A stretch of DNA of 64,000 nucleotides from ZC4RG30 sp046347045. Its GTDB lineage: Bacteria > Pseudomonadota > Gammaproteobacteria > Steroidobacterales > Steroidobacteraceae. The DNA is taken from NCBI GenBank assembly GCA_046347045.1, contig JAXMGX010000007.1:124001-188000 (forward strand). Direction: 5' to 3'. Below are positions 17,140 through 25,923 of the stretch, one piece after another. Positions within the stretch are counted from its first letter, which is position 1, and each line of letters opens with the position of its first letter. A model generated the notes under the pieces. The model did no database searches. It saw only the letters and a list, made by a program, of their open reading frames with translations, and had not been told where the DNA came from. The position numbers were made by a program, and so were the translations under genes.

Positions 17140-18455
17140 GCACCCTCCATCTTCATGTCTAGGCAAGCATAGTAGAAGCCGTCGGTGAGCGCTGCTGCAC
17201 CGGTGGAACGGGGGGTGGGCAGCAGCACCAGGTCGGCGCGGGCGCGGCTGAAGGCGGGATGTTCGGCGAGGAATTCGCCGATCAATTGCTGGTTCTCCGC
17301 GGGCAGTACCGAGCAGGTGGCGTAGAGCAGGCGACCGCCCGGCGCCAGCAGCGCGGCACAGCGACGCAGCAGTCGGCGCTGCTGGGCGACGAAACCGGCG
17401 ATGTCGCCGGGGCGGCGCAGCAGCTTGATGTCGGGGTGGCGGCGGATGACGCCGGTGCCCGAACAGGGCGCGTCGATGAGGATGCGGTGGAAAGGCTGGC
17501 TGTTCCAGGTTGCGGCGGCGGCATCGGCCGCATCGCAGGCAATGACCTGCGCGGTGAGCCCCAGCCGCGACAGATTCTGCCGCACGCGATCGAGCCGGCC
17601 GGCATCCACGTCGAGCGCGGTGAGCTCGATGCCGGGCGTGCGTTCGAGCAGATGGCAGCTCTTGCCGCCGGGCGCGGCGCAAGCATCGAGGACGCGATGG
17701 CCGGGCTGCGCGTCGAGCAGTTCGGCAGCGAATTGCGCGCCGGCATCCTGCACGCTGACCATGCCCTCATCGAAACCAGGCACGGCGGACACTTCGCTGG
17801 CCTCGTCGAGCACGATGCTGGTGGGGGCGAGGCCGGGCGAGGCAGCGATGCCCTGCTCCGCCAGCTTCTCAAGCCAGGCAGCGCGGGTCGTGCGCAGCGT
17901 GTTCACGCGCAGCACCAGTGCGGGCGATTCGTTGTTGGCGGCGATGAGCTGGGGCAGGCGTGCGGGATGGGTTTCGCGCAGCAGCTTGTGCAACCAGCGC
18001 GGGTGTGCGGCGGCCGTGGCAGGGTCGGCATCGATGCGCGCCACGAGTTCGGCGCGTTCGCGCAGGAATCTGCGCAGCAGCGCATTGACGAACCCCGCAG
18101 CGGCGCCGGCGCGCAGCACGCGTGCGGCATCCACGGCGATGTTCACCGCCGAATGGGCGGCGGCGCGGGAGTATTCGAGCTGGTGCAGCGCGCAGACCAG
18201 CAGCGCATGCACGGGCGACGCCACCTGCTGCCCCGGCTGCAGCAGCGCGCCTGCCAGCGGCGACAGCCGCGGATAGAAGCGCAGCGCGCCGGTGTGGATG
18301 GCGCGCACGGCCGCGCGATCCGCGGGTGGAATCGACAGCGAAAGCAGCGCGGCTTCTGCGGTCACGCCGCGGCTGACCACGAGGTCGAGCGCGCGCGCGG
18401 CCAGCGCCAGGGGCTGGGCACCGGGAGCCACGTCGAGGCGGGCGGGCGCGCTCAT
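17136..18455 (-). CDS. rsmB: 16S rRNA m5C967 methyltransferase
   Basis: A 439-residue cytoplasmic enzyme that methylates C967 of 16S rRNA from S-adenosylmethionine. The N-terminal NusB-like RNA-binding domain covers about residues 8-145 (AVRAIHTGALRFYPRLSP, ALHQLEYS, AAGFVNALLRRFLRE). The Rossmann methyltransferase domain follows with the SAM motif VLDACAAPGGKSCHLLE, the catalytic-cysteine motif DAPCSGTGVIRRHPDIK and the second cysteine in YATCSVLPAENQ. The ATG at 18455 overlaps the fmt stop by four bases, and the stop overlaps the DUF4390 start, so this part of the operon is translationally coupled. Confidence 0.96.
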   Translation of the reverse strand: MSAPARLDVAPGAQPLALAARALDLVVSRGVTAEAALLSLSIPPADRAAVRAIHTGALRFYPRLSPLAGALLQPGQQVASPVHALLVCALHQLEYSRAAAHSAVNIAVDAARVLRAGAAAGFVNALLRRFLRERAELVARIDADPATAAAHPRWLHKLLRETHPARLPQLIAANNESPALVLRVNTLRTTRAAWLEKLAEQGIAASPGLAPTSIVLDEASEVSAVPGFDEGMVSVQDAGAQFAAELLDAQPGHRVLDACAAPGGKSCHLLERTPGIELTALDVDAGRLDRVRQNLSRLGLTAQVIACDAADAAAATWNSQPFHRILIDAPCSGTGVIRRHPDIKLLRRPGDIAGFVAQQRRLLRRCAALLAPGGRLLYATCSVLPAENQQLIGEFLAEHPAFSRARADLVLLPTPRSTGAAALTDGFYYACLDMKMEGA

Positions 18456-19414
18456 GTGAATGCCACCGCGGCATCGGGGCGCAGTCCATTCATGAATTCG
18501 CGGGCGGTGACGGGTTTGCGGCCGGCGCGCTGCAGTGTGATGAGTTCGAGCACCCCGCTGCCGCAAGCCACTTGCAGGGCGTCGCCGTTCAGTTCGAGCA
18601 GGGTACCGGGGGTGCGGGCCTTGGCCCGGGCCGAGTGATCGTCTTGAACCACGCGGCTCATCAACAGCTTCACTGTTTCACCAGCGAGCCGAGTTTCGGC
18701 CATGGGCCAGGGATTGAACGCGCGGATGCGACGATCCAGCGTTACCGCGTCCTGAGTCCAGTCGATGCGGGATTCGGCGCGGTTCAGCTTGGCCGCGTGC
18801 GTGACGCCTGCGGATGGCTGCGGGACCGCATGCGCACTGCCCGCGGCCAGTGAATCCAGCACGCTCAGCAGCAGCGGTGCGCCGGCCTCGGCCAGCTTGT
18901 CGTGCAGCGTGCCGGCAGTGTCGCCGGCCGTGATCGGCACGACGCATTCATCGAGCACGGCGCCGGTATCCAGCCCTTCATCCATCTGCATGATGGACAC
19001 GCCGGACGCCGCATCGCCGGCCTCGATGGCGCGCTGGATGGGCGCGGCGCCGCGCCAGCGCGGCAGCAGCGAGGCGTGGATGTTCAGGCAGCCGAAGCGC
19101 GGCAGCGCCAGGATTTCGCGCGGCAGGATCAGGCCATAGGCCACCACCACGATCGCATCCGGCTGCCAGGCTTCAAGTTGCGCCAGCACTTCGGGAAGCT
19201 GGCTTTGCGCGCCGCGCAGACGCAGCGGCTGCAGCACCGGCAGCGAATGCGCGCGCGCCCATTCACACACCGGGCTTGCGGTAAGCGCCCGGCCGCGGCC
19301 GGCGGGGCGATCGGGCTGCGTCATCACGCCCGCCACCGCATGCGCCGCGTGCAGCGCAGCCAGCGGCGGCAGCGCAAACGCGGGCGTTCCCGCAAAGACG
19401 ACGCGCAATGTCAT
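18452..19414 (-). CDS. fmt: Methionyl-tRNA formyltransferase
   Basis: A 320-residue enzyme that formylates initiator Met-tRNA with 10-formyl-tetrahydrofolate. The N-terminal catalytic domain starts MTLRVVFAGTPAFALPPL and carries the active-site block LNIHASLLPRWRGAAPIQRA (Asn, His) and the later DEGLDTGAVL; the C-terminal tRNA-binding OB-like domain begins near residue 205 (LNRAESRIDWTQ, IRAFNPWP). Length is typical. It lies 28 bases downstream of def, its natural partner, and overlaps rsmB by four bases. A longer frame upstream of 19414 overlaps def in another frame and is not coding. Confidence 0.96.
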   Translation of the reverse strand: MTLRVVFAGTPAFALPPLAALHAAHAVAGVMTQPDRPAGRGRALTASPVCEWARAHSLPVLQPLRLRGAQSQLPEVLAQLEAWQPDAIVVVAYGLILPREILALPRFGCLNIHASLLPRWRGAAPIQRAIEAGDAASGVSIMQMDEGLDTGAVLDECVVPITAGDTAGTLHDKLAEAGAPLLLSVLDSLAAGSAHAVPQPSAGVTHAAKLNRAESRIDWTQDAVTLDRRIRAFNPWPMAETRLAGETVKLLMSRVVQDDHSARAKARTPGTLLELNGDALQVACGSGVLELITLQRAGRKPVTAREFMNGLRPDAAVAFT

Positions 19415-19442
19415 GGTGCTGTCGGCGCGGTGAGCGCCGGTC

Positions 19443-19985
19443 CTAGATCTGCTTGTGACCGCCCGTGCCCGTGCGCGGTTTGACGCCGCGCTCGCGCCGC
19501 TCCTTGTCGAGCTTCTTGCGGATGCGCTGGCGCTTGAGTTCGGAGAGGTAGTCGACGAACAGCTTGCCGTCGAGGTGATCCATCTCGTGCTGCACGCACA
19601 CGGCCAGCATGCCGTCGAGGTCACGCTCGAAGTGCTTGCCGTCCACATCCTGGGCCTGCACGCGCACCCGCGCGGCGCGCGGCACATCGTCGTAGATGCC
19701 GGGCACCGACAGACAGCCCTCCTCGCCGGTGGCCTCGCCCTCGCGTGAAAGTATCTTCGGATTGATCAGCACCAGCGGCTGGTTCTTCTCTTCGCTGATG
19801 TCGATGACCAGAAGCTGGTGGTGCCAGTTCACCTGCGTGGCGGCAAGGCCGATGCCCGGCGCCGCGTACATGGTCTCGAACATGTCGGCCACCTGCTTCT
19901 TCAGCGCGGCGTCGAACACGGTGACGGGCTCTGCCTTGGTGCGCAGGCGGGGATCGGGGTACTCGAGAATGGCAAGCTGGGCCAT
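19443..19985 (-). CDS. def: Peptide deformylase
   Basis: A 180-residue metalloenzyme that removes the formyl group from nascent proteins. All three family motifs are present: GIGLAATQV at 44-52, EGCLS at 89-93 with metal ligand Cys91, and QHEMDHLDG at 132-140 with ligands His133 and His137 and catalytic Glu134. The C-terminus is basic (KRQRIRKKLDKERRERG), as in ribosome-associated deformylases. The ATG at 19985 gives the standard MAQLAILEYPDPRLR start. First gene of the operon def-fmt-rsmB-DUF4390-ntrY-ntrX-phospholipase D. Confidence 0.97.
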   Translation of the reverse strand: MAQLAILEYPDPRLRTKAEPVTVFDAALKKQVADMFETMYAAPGIGLAATQVNWHHQLLVIDISEEKNQPLVLINPKILSREGEATGEEGCLSVPGIYDDVPRAARVRVQAQDVDGKHFERDLDGMLAVCVQHEMDHLDGKLFVDYLSELKRQRIRKKLDKERRERGVKPRTGTGGHKQI

Positions 19986-20125
19986 GGATGAAGGGTCCGT
20001 TCCGAAGTCCTGGAAAAAGCTGTTAATGTCCCGCCTAATGTCCGGCCAGCGCTGGGAATATTCCAGTGCTGCGTGACGGAGTGCACAAACCTGAAGCGAG
20101 CCTGGCGAAGGCAAGCGGGAAAGAG

Positions 20126-20134
20126 TTTATAACA
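20126..20134 (-). promoter_or_regulatory. Candidate extended -10 element for the def operon
   Basis: Read on the minus strand these bases are TGTTATAAA, an extended -10 (TG-N-TATAAA) in a GC-rich background, about 130 bases before the def start. I see no matching -35 at standard spacing, as is common for extended -10 promoters. Confidence 0.35.
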
Positions 20135-20199
20135 GTATGCGGCTTCGACTGGCCCGCAAGGGGCCCATGGAAAGGACAAGCCCGAGGACTGGAGAGAAA

Positions 20200-21429
20200 A
20201 TGGTCTCGAATCAACAGGTTATGCTCAATCCGGGTCGCGTGCTGCTTGCCGCCAGCGCCACCTTCGCGCTGCTGCTGGCCAGCGGATGCCAGCTCTTCCC
20301 CGGGCATCGGGAGAAAGCCGCCGTGGCAACAGCGCCGGCACCCGTCGCCGCGCCCGCGCCGGTGGCCGCGCCTGACAATGCCATCGAGGTCGCCATCGCC
20401 AATGCGCCGGACGATTCCGCAGCGCAACAAACAGCGCCCGCTGCCGCCCCGGTGATCAATGCCGGCGCGCCATTGAGCTACACCGTGAAGCGCGGCGATA
20501 CGCTTTGGGATATTTCGGCCATGTACCTGCGCGATCCCTGGCTGTGGCCCGAGATCTGGCAGGTGAACCCGAATATCCAGAACCCGCACCTCATCTATCC
20601 CGGCGACGTGCTGACGCTGGCCTATGACGCAAACGGTCGCCCGCAGGTGATGGTCACGCAGGGCAGCGCGGTGCGCGTGTCGCCGCTGGTGCGCAGCCAG
20701 CCGCTGGAAGGCCCCATCGCCACCATTCCTTTCGATGCCATCGCCGCCTTCCTGGGCAAGCCCAGCATCATCTCGAAGGATGACCTGAAGAATGCCCCGC
20801 GCGTGGCCGCGCTGCGCGACCGCCATATCGTGGCCGGCGCCGGCAACGAGGTGTACGTGAAGGGCCTGCGCGACAAAGGTCCGGGCCGCTATTCCATGGT
20901 GAAGGTGGGCGACCCGCTGAAGGATCCGGAAACCGGCAAGGTGCTGGGCTACATGGGCACCTACACCGGCGCCGTACGCGTGGATGCCGTCGATGAGGTC
21001 AGCCGCGCTGCCATCACGGATTCGGCCCGCGAGGCGACTGCGGGCGACCTGCTGTTTGCGGTCGACAACCAGAGCGTCAGCAAGGACATCGTGCCGCGCG
21101 CACCGCCGGCCGGCGTGAAAGGTCAGATCATGGCCGTGGTGGATGGCACCTCCATGATCGGGCAGTACCACGTGGTCGCGGTGAACCGTGGCACGAAGGA
21201 TGGCCTCGAGACCGGCCATGTGCTGGCCATCGACCAGAAGGGCGAAGTGATCGCCGACCAGTCGTGCAAGCGCTCGGCGCTGTCGTGGTGCATCGGCAAG
21301 AACCTGAAGCTGCCGGATGAACGCGCCGGCACGCTGCTGGTGTTCAAGACCTACGACAACATGAGCTATGGCCTGGTGGTGAACACCACCGTGCCGCTGC
21401 GCGTGGCAGATCTGGTGCGCACGCCGTAA
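20200..21429 (+). CDS. LysM-domain lipoprotein
   Basis: A 409-residue exported protein. The N-terminus has a hydrophobic signal ending LLLASGC (Cys30), a probable lipobox, followed by an Ala/Pro-rich linker. A LysM peptidoglycan-binding domain follows at about residues 89-140 (YTVKRGDTLWDISAMYL, WPEIWQVNPNIQNPHLIYPGD). The remaining 260 residues form a conserved domain of unknown function found in LysM proteins encoded next to dprA in gammaproteobacteria. The ATG at 20200 is chosen because GGAGAG lies just upstream (20191-20196); an upstream ATG at 20167 lacks such a site. It diverges from def and ends at a strong hairpin. Likely role: cell-wall-associated scaffold; not demonstrated. Confidence 0.9.
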   Translation: MVSNQQVMLNPGRVLLAASATFALLLASGCQLFPGHREKAAVATAPAPVAAPAPVAAPDNAIEVAIANAPDDSAAQQTAPAAAPVINAGAPLSYTVKRGDTLWDISAMYLRDPWLWPEIWQVNPNIQNPHLIYPGDVLTLAYDANGRPQVMVTQGSAVRVSPLVRSQPLEGPIATIPFDAIAAFLGKPSIISKDDLKNAPRVAALRDRHIVAGAGNEVYVKGLRDKGPGRYSMVKVGDPLKDPETGKVLGYMGTYTGAVRVDAVDEVSRAAITDSAREATAGDLLFAVDNQSVSKDIVPRAPPAGVKGQIMAVVDGTSMIGQYHVVAVNRGTKDGLETGHVLAIDQKGEVIADQSCKRSALSWCIGKNLKLPDERAGTLLVFKTYDNMSYGLVVNTTVPLRVADLVRTP

Positions 21430-21453
21430 CGGCAATTCTCGACGTTTGCAGCA

Positions 21454-21480
21454 GAAGGGCCCGCTGACAGCGGGCCCTTC
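21454..21480 (+). terminator. Rho-independent-like terminator after the LysM gene
   Basis: A perfect 12-bp stem (GAAGGGCCCGCT at 21454-21465 with its complement at 21469-21480) closes on a three-base loop. The tract after it (GCGTTTC) is poor in T, so termination may be partial and let some transcription reach dprA. Confidence 0.7.
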
Positions 21481-21498
21481 GCGTTTCAGGCTGTGCGA

Positions 21499-22626
21499 AT
21501 GGAAGGAAGCGAGTTCGCCTGGCTTGCCGTGCTGCGCGCGCCACTGCTGGGCGCGGCGGGATTGCGGCGGGCCATTGCGTCAACCGGCGGCGTCGAGGCG
21601 CTGCTGGGCTGCCCGCAACGGCTGCTGCTGTCGCTGGGGCTTGCGGCGGAATCCGCGGCGGCGCTGGCATCGCCGCCGCGCGAACTCATCGAGGCGGATC
21701 TGGCCTGGTGCCGGCAGCAGGGCGTTCAGCTCATGCCCTTCACCGCCTGCGATTTTCCGCCGCAGCTCGCCGATCTTCCCGATGCGCCCGCCCTGCTGCT
21801 GCTGCAGGGCCGACGCGAACTGCTCGCGCAACCGCAGATCGCCGTGGTGGGTAGCCGGCAGCCCACGGCGGCGGGGCGACGCATCGCCTTTGAACTGGCA
21901 GGTCAGCTCGCCGCGGCGGGGCTCATCATCACCAGCGGCATGGCGCGCGGCATCGACACGGCCGCGCATGAAGGCGCACTGGCCGCCGGCGGCCGCACCA
22001 TCGCCATCTGCGGCACCGGACTCGACCAGTGCTATCCGCCCGAAAACCAGCCACTGCGCGACCGCATCATTCGCGAAGGTCTGCTGGTATCCGAATTCCC
22101 CCGCGGCACACCCCCGGCGCGGCACAACTTCCCGCGCCGCAACCGCATCATCTCGGGTCTCGCCCGCGGCACGCTGGTGGTCGAGGCCGCCGCGGGCAGC
22201 GGCTCGCTGATCACCGCGCGCAAAGCGCTGGAGCAGGGACGCGAAGTCTTCGCCGTGCCGGGCTCGCCGCTCAACCCGTTGGCGGCCGGCTGCCTCGAAC
22301 TGCTGACCGAAGGGGCCCATCTGGTGCGTGGCGCAGACGATGTGCTCGCCCAGGTGCAGATCGAGATCGAGAAAGATCCCGACCACAATCTTCTGTCAGA
22401 TCAAAAGCTTGCATCTGTCCAATCGGGTGCGTCTTGCGCTCGGCGGTTGGACAAGGATTACGAAATGCTGTTAGATGCCCTCGGCTTCGAGCCGGCCAGC
22501 ATCGACGACCTGGTCGACCGGACGGGTTTAACACCCGGCTCCGTCGCCTCCATGATGTTGATCCTCGAACTTGAAGGTCGGGTGGAACCCCGGCCAGGGG
22601 CACTATTTAACCGCGTTAGCGACTGA
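21499..22626 (+). CDS. dprA: DNA-processing protein DprA
   Basis: A 375-residue protein that loads RecA onto incoming single-stranded DNA in natural transformation. A short N-terminal helical domain is followed by the Rossmann-like core (VVGSRQPTAAGRRIAFELA, TSGMARGIDTAAHEGAL, GTGLDQCYPPENQPL, SEFPRGTPPARHNFPRRNRIISGLA broken here for length, GSGSLITARKALEQGREVFAVPG) and a C-terminal winged helix (about residue 310 onward, SIDDLVDRTGLTPGSVASMML). The start may be ATG 21499 or GTG 21493; neither has a clear ribosome site. The stop overlaps the smg start (TGATG). Confidence 0.96.
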   Translation: MEGSEFAWLAVLRAPLLGAAGLRRAIASTGGVEALLGCPQRLLLSLGLAAESAAALASPPRELIEADLAWCRQQGVQLMPFTACDFPPQLADLPDAPALLLLQGRRELLAQPQIAVVGSRQPTAAGRRIAFELAGQLAAAGLIITSGMARGIDTAAHEGALAAGGRTIAICGTGLDQCYPPENQPLRDRIIREGLLVSEFPRGTPPARHNFPRRNRIISGLARGTLVVEAAAGSGSLITARKALEQGREVFAVPGSPLNPLAAGCLELLTEGAHLVRGADDVLAQVQIEIEKDPDHNLLSDQKLASVQSGASCARRLDKDYEMLLDALGFEPASIDDLVDRTGLTPGSVASMMLILELEGRVEPRPGALFNRVSD

Positions 22627-23129
22627 TGAACGGCACCGTCCTCGACATCCTTATATACGTGTTCGACCGCTACATGTTCGATGAGTCGCCCGAGGTCCCC
22701 GCGCGCGAAGCGCTGGCGGCCGACCTCGAAAGCGCGGGCTTCGGCGAAGCCAATGTCGAACGCGCGCTCGACTGGCTGGCCGACCTCGCCGGCGAGCGCG
22801 CCCGCGGCGGCACCGAAGCAGAACCAGCGCAGATTCCTTCGCGGCCGGGCGTGCGTCCCTCGCTGCGCGTGTATGCGCCTTCCGAAATGGTGCGCCTGTC
22901 GGTCGAGTGCCGCGGCCTGCTGCTGTCGCTGGAGGAAGCCGAGATCCTGCGTCCCGTGCAGCGCGAGATCGTCATCGACCGCCTGCTGGCGCTCGATGTC
23001 GAGGACCTCACCCTGGAACAGGTGCGCTGGGTGGTGCTGATGGTGCTGTCCAGCCAGCCCGGCCAGGAACAGGCCTGCGCCCGCATGGAAACGCTGGTGC
23101 TCGATCCCGATTCATCGGCGGAGCATTGA
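22626..23129 (+). CDS. smg: Smg family protein (DUF494)
   Basis: A 167-residue acidic protein starting MNGTVLDILIYVFDRYMF, the hallmark start of the Smg/DUF494 family. The rest is helical with the conserved EILRPVQREIVIDRLLAL block. Function is not established; it is encoded between dprA and topA in many gammaproteobacteria, as here. The ATG overlaps the dprA stop by one base. A gap of 50 bases separates it from topA. Confidence 0.95.
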   Translation: MNGTVLDILIYVFDRYMFDESPEVPAREALAADLESAGFGEANVERALDWLADLAGERARGGTEAEPAQIPSRPGVRPSLRVYAPSEMVRLSVECRGLLLSLEEAEILRPVQREIVIDRLLALDVEDLTLEQVRWVVLMVLSSQPGQEQACARMETLVLDPDSSAEH

Positions 23130-23179
23130 AATCCGCTGCGCGCCGGTGCTGACGCCTGGCGCACAACAAACAAAGAGCG

Positions 23180-25771
23180 ATGGCTGAAAATCTCGTCATA
23201 GTGGAATCGCCTGCCAAGGCGAAGACCATCAAGAAGTACCTGGGCAAGGATTTCGAAGTGCTGGCCTCGTATGGCCACGTGCGCGATCTCATCCCGAAGG
23301 AAGGCGCCGTCGATCCGGAACACGATTTCCGGATGCAGTACCGCGTCATCGAACGCAACGAAAAGCACGTCGAAGCCATCGCGCGCTCGCTGAAGAAGGC
23401 GAACGCGCTGTACCTGGCCACCGACCCCGATCGCGAGGGCGAGGCCATTTCCTGGCACCTGCACGAACTGCTGAAGGAACGCGGCGAGCTCAAGGGCAAG
23501 AAGGTGCATCGCGTGGCCTTCTACGAAATCACCAAGAACGCCATCCAGGCCGCGGTCAAGGAACCGCGCGACCTGTCGATGGACCTGGTGAACGCGCAGC
23601 AGGCGCGCCGCGCGCTGGATTACCTCGTGGGCTTCAACCTCTCGCCGCTGCTGTGGAAGAAAGTGCGCCAGGGCCTGTCGGCCGGCCGCGTGCAGAGCCC
23701 GGCGCTGCGGATGATCTGCGAGCGCGACGAGGCCATCGACGCCTTCAAGCCGCAGGAATACTGGACCATCGAAGCGCAGGGCGAGCACAGCGAGGTCACC
23801 TTCCCGCTGAAGCTGGTCGAGTACGCCGGCAAGAAGGTGGAGCAGTTCAGCTTCACCAACGAAGGCAGCGCACGCGAAGTCGAGGCCACGCTGAACAAGG
23901 CCGCCGACGGCAAGCTCACCGTCGACACCATCGACCGCAAGCAGCGCAAGCGCAACCCGGCGCCGCCGTTCACCACCTCCACGCTGCAGCAGGAGGCCGC
24001 GCGCAAGCTGGGCTTCTCCGCGCAGCGCACCATGCGCCTGGCGCAGCAGCTGTATGAAGGCGTGGACTTCGGCGAGGGCGCCGTCGGCCTCATCACCTAC
24101 ATGCGTACCGACTCGGTGGCGCTGGCCAACGAGGCCGTCACCGAGATCCGCGCCACCATCGGGAAGCTCTACGGCAAGGAAGGGCTGGCGGAGTCGCCGC
24201 GCGTCTACAAGACCAAGTCGAAGAACGCGCAGGAAGCACACGAGGCCGTGCGTCCCACCTCGGCGTCGGTCACGCCGCAGCAGCTCGAAGGCAAGATCGA
24301 TGCCGACCAGCTCAAGCTCTATGCGCTGATCTGGAAACGCGCCATCGCCTGCCAGATGGCGCATGCGGTGTTCGACACCGTTGCAGTGGATCTCATCGCC
24401 GGCGCCCGCGGCTCGGGCCACATGCTGCGCGCCAACGGTTCCACGCTGGTGAAGCCCGGCTTCATCGCCGTGTACCAGGAAGGCCGCGACGAAGGCGCCG
24501 CCGGCGACGACGAGAACGACCATGTGCTGCCGGTGATGCGGGAAGGCGAGCTGGTGAAGCTCATCGGCCTGCACGGCGAGCAGCATTTCACCGAGCCGCC
24601 GCCGCGCTTCTCCGAAGCCTCGCTGGTGAAGGCGCTGGAGGAATACGGCATCGGCCGGCCTTCCACCTATGCGTCGATCATCTCCACGCTGCGCGACCGC
24701 GAGTACGTGCTCATCGAATCGCGCCGCTTCACGGCCACCGACATCGGCAAGATCGTCAACCGTTTCCTCACCAAGTACTTCACCAAGTACGTGGAATACG
24801 GCTTCACGGCCGACATGGAAGACGAGCTCGACGCCGTCTCGCGCGGCGAAGAACCCTGGTCGATGCCGCTCGAGAAGTTCTGGAAACCCTTCATCGACCA
24901 GGTTGAGGACATCGAGAAGAACGTCAGCCGCGAGGAAGTGGCGATGTCGCGCGAGCTGGGCATCCATCCGGAAACCGGCCGCCCGGTGTCGGTGCGCATG
25001 GGCCGCTTCGGACCCTTCGTGCAGGCCGGCACCAAGGACGACGTCGAGAAGCCCAAGTTCGCGGGCCTGCGCCCGGGACAGAAGATGGACACCATCACGC
25101 TGGAAGATGCGCTGGTGCTGTTCCAGTTGCCGCGCAAGCTGGGCGAGACCGCCGAGGGCGAGCCCATCACCGTTGCCGTGGGACAGTTCGGGCCCTACGT
25201 GAAATACGGCAGCAAGTACGTGTCGCTGAAGGAACCCGACGATCCCTATACCGTCACGCTGCCGCGCGCGCTCGAGGTGATCGAGGCGAAGAAGATCGCC
25301 GATGCCAACCGCATCATCCAGGACTTCGGCGTCGACGACATCCAGGTGCTGAACGGCCGTTATGGTCCGTACATCACCGACAAGCAGCGCAACGCGCGCA
25401 TCCCGAAGGAGCGCGATCCGAAGACGCTGACGCTGGAGGAATGCCGCGCGCTGCTGGCTGCGGCGCCGGTGCGTCCGGCGCGGGGAAGATTCGGCCGCCG
25501 TGGCGCGGCGGCGAAGACGGCCAAGACGGCGAAGGCTGCACCGGCAGCTGCAAACGGCGCGAATGGCGCGAGCGATCCCAGCGGCGCAGCGCCCAAGGCA
25601 AAGGCCAAAGCCCGCCCCAAGGCCAAAGCCAAGGCGAAGACCAAGACCAAGGCATCGACCATCGCGAAGGCAAGGACCAGTGCGGGCGCGAACGCCGCCG
25701 GCACCGCCACGCCCCCCAAGGCCAAGTCCACCAAGCCCGCTCGCGCCAAGCCCGCCACCGCCGCCAAGTAG
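23180..25771 (+). CDS. topA: DNA topoisomerase I (type IA), zinc-finger-free form
   Basis: An 863-residue enzyme that relaxes negative supercoils. The N-terminal TOPRIM domain shows IVESPAKAKTIKKYLG and the acidic triad region LATDPDREGEAISWHL; the nucleophile is Tyr307 in ITYMRTDSVAL. The C-terminal part carries several glycine-rich topoisomerase repeats (VRMGRFGPFVQAG, VAVGQFGPYVKYG, NGRYGPYIT), each starting from about residue 600, and then a Lys/Ala-rich tail of about 95 residues. No CxxC pairs are present, so the tetracysteine zinc fingers of E. coli TopA are missing and the basic tail probably gives DNA affinity instead. It follows smg after 50 bases. Confidence 0.97.
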   Translation: MAENLVIVESPAKAKTIKKYLGKDFEVLASYGHVRDLIPKEGAVDPEHDFRMQYRVIERNEKHVEAIARSLKKANALYLATDPDREGEAISWHLHELLKERGELKGKKVHRVAFYEITKNAIQAAVKEPRDLSMDLVNAQQARRALDYLVGFNLSPLLWKKVRQGLSAGRVQSPALRMICERDEAIDAFKPQEYWTIEAQGEHSEVTFPLKLVEYAGKKVEQFSFTNEGSAREVEATLNKAADGKLTVDTIDRKQRKRNPAPPFTTSTLQQEAARKLGFSAQRTMRLAQQLYEGVDFGEGAVGLITYMRTDSVALANEAVTEIRATIGKLYGKEGLAESPRVYKTKSKNAQEAHEAVRPTSASVTPQQLEGKIDADQLKLYALIWKRAIACQMAHAVFDTVAVDLIAGARGSGHMLRANGSTLVKPGFIAVYQEGRDEGAAGDDENDHVLPVMREGELVKLIGLHGEQHFTEPPPRFSEASLVKALEEYGIGRPSTYASIISTLRDREYVLIESRRFTATDIGKIVNRFLTKYFTKYVEYGFTADMEDELDAVSRGEEPWSMPLEKFWKPFIDQVEDIEKNVSREEVAMSRELGIHPETGRPVSVRMGRFGPFVQAGTKDDVEKPKFAGLRPGQKMDTITLEDALVLFQLPRKLGETAEGEPITVAVGQFGPYVKYGSKYVSLKEPDDPYTVTLPRALEVIEAKKIADANRIIQDFGVDDIQVLNGRYGPYITDKQRNARIPKERDPKTLTLEECRALLAAAPVRPARGRFGRRGAAAKTAKTAKAAPAAANGANGASDPSGAAPKAKAKARPKAKAKAKTKTKASTIAKARTSAGANAAGTATPPKAKSTKPARAKPATAAK

Positions 25772-25785
25772 TCCAATACAGGCCA

Positions 25786-25846
25786 CGTATCAGCATATGG
25801 GTGGCGCGTAACCGGTTTATAACCGGCCGCAAACCCTGCTGATACG
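25786..25846. repeat. 10-bp inverted repeat enclosing the cysA operator
   Basis: CGTATCAGCA (25786-25795) is repeated perfectly inverted as TGCTGATACG (25837-25846), with 41 bases between. The TAACCGG direct repeat lies inside. It could be a second operator or a cruciform-prone element; it has no T tract and so is not a standard topA terminator. Confidence 0.6.
25808..25826 (+). promoter_or_regulatory. Direct-repeat operator upstream of cysA
   Basis: TAACCGG occurs at 25809-25815 and again at 25820-25826, an 11-base phase typical of OmpR/PhoB-family binding. The overlap also makes a palindrome, CCGGTT-TAT-AACCGG (25812-25826). It sits 98 bases before the cysA ATG; a possible extended -10 (TGCTAGCAT, 25854-25862) lies downstream. 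The same element occurs before the porin gene at 36518-36536. Confidence 0.6.
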
Positions 25847-25923
25847 CCGGCATTGCTAGCATCGCCCGGGCAGTGACGGGAAGGTCCCGTCGGCACCACC
25901 GCTGCAGAATCACCGGGCGAAGC

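Noticed and set aside
25480..25768. Tandem-like DNA repeats (AAGGCCAAAGCC-type)
   Set aside because: They encode the low-complexity Lys/Ala tail of TopA; unequal units, no CRISPR-like spacer pattern.
22670..25786. 1,038-codon minus-strand frame opposite topA
   Set aside because: It mirrors the codon bias of topA and smg, has no recognisable domain and no ribosome site; a high-GC shadow.
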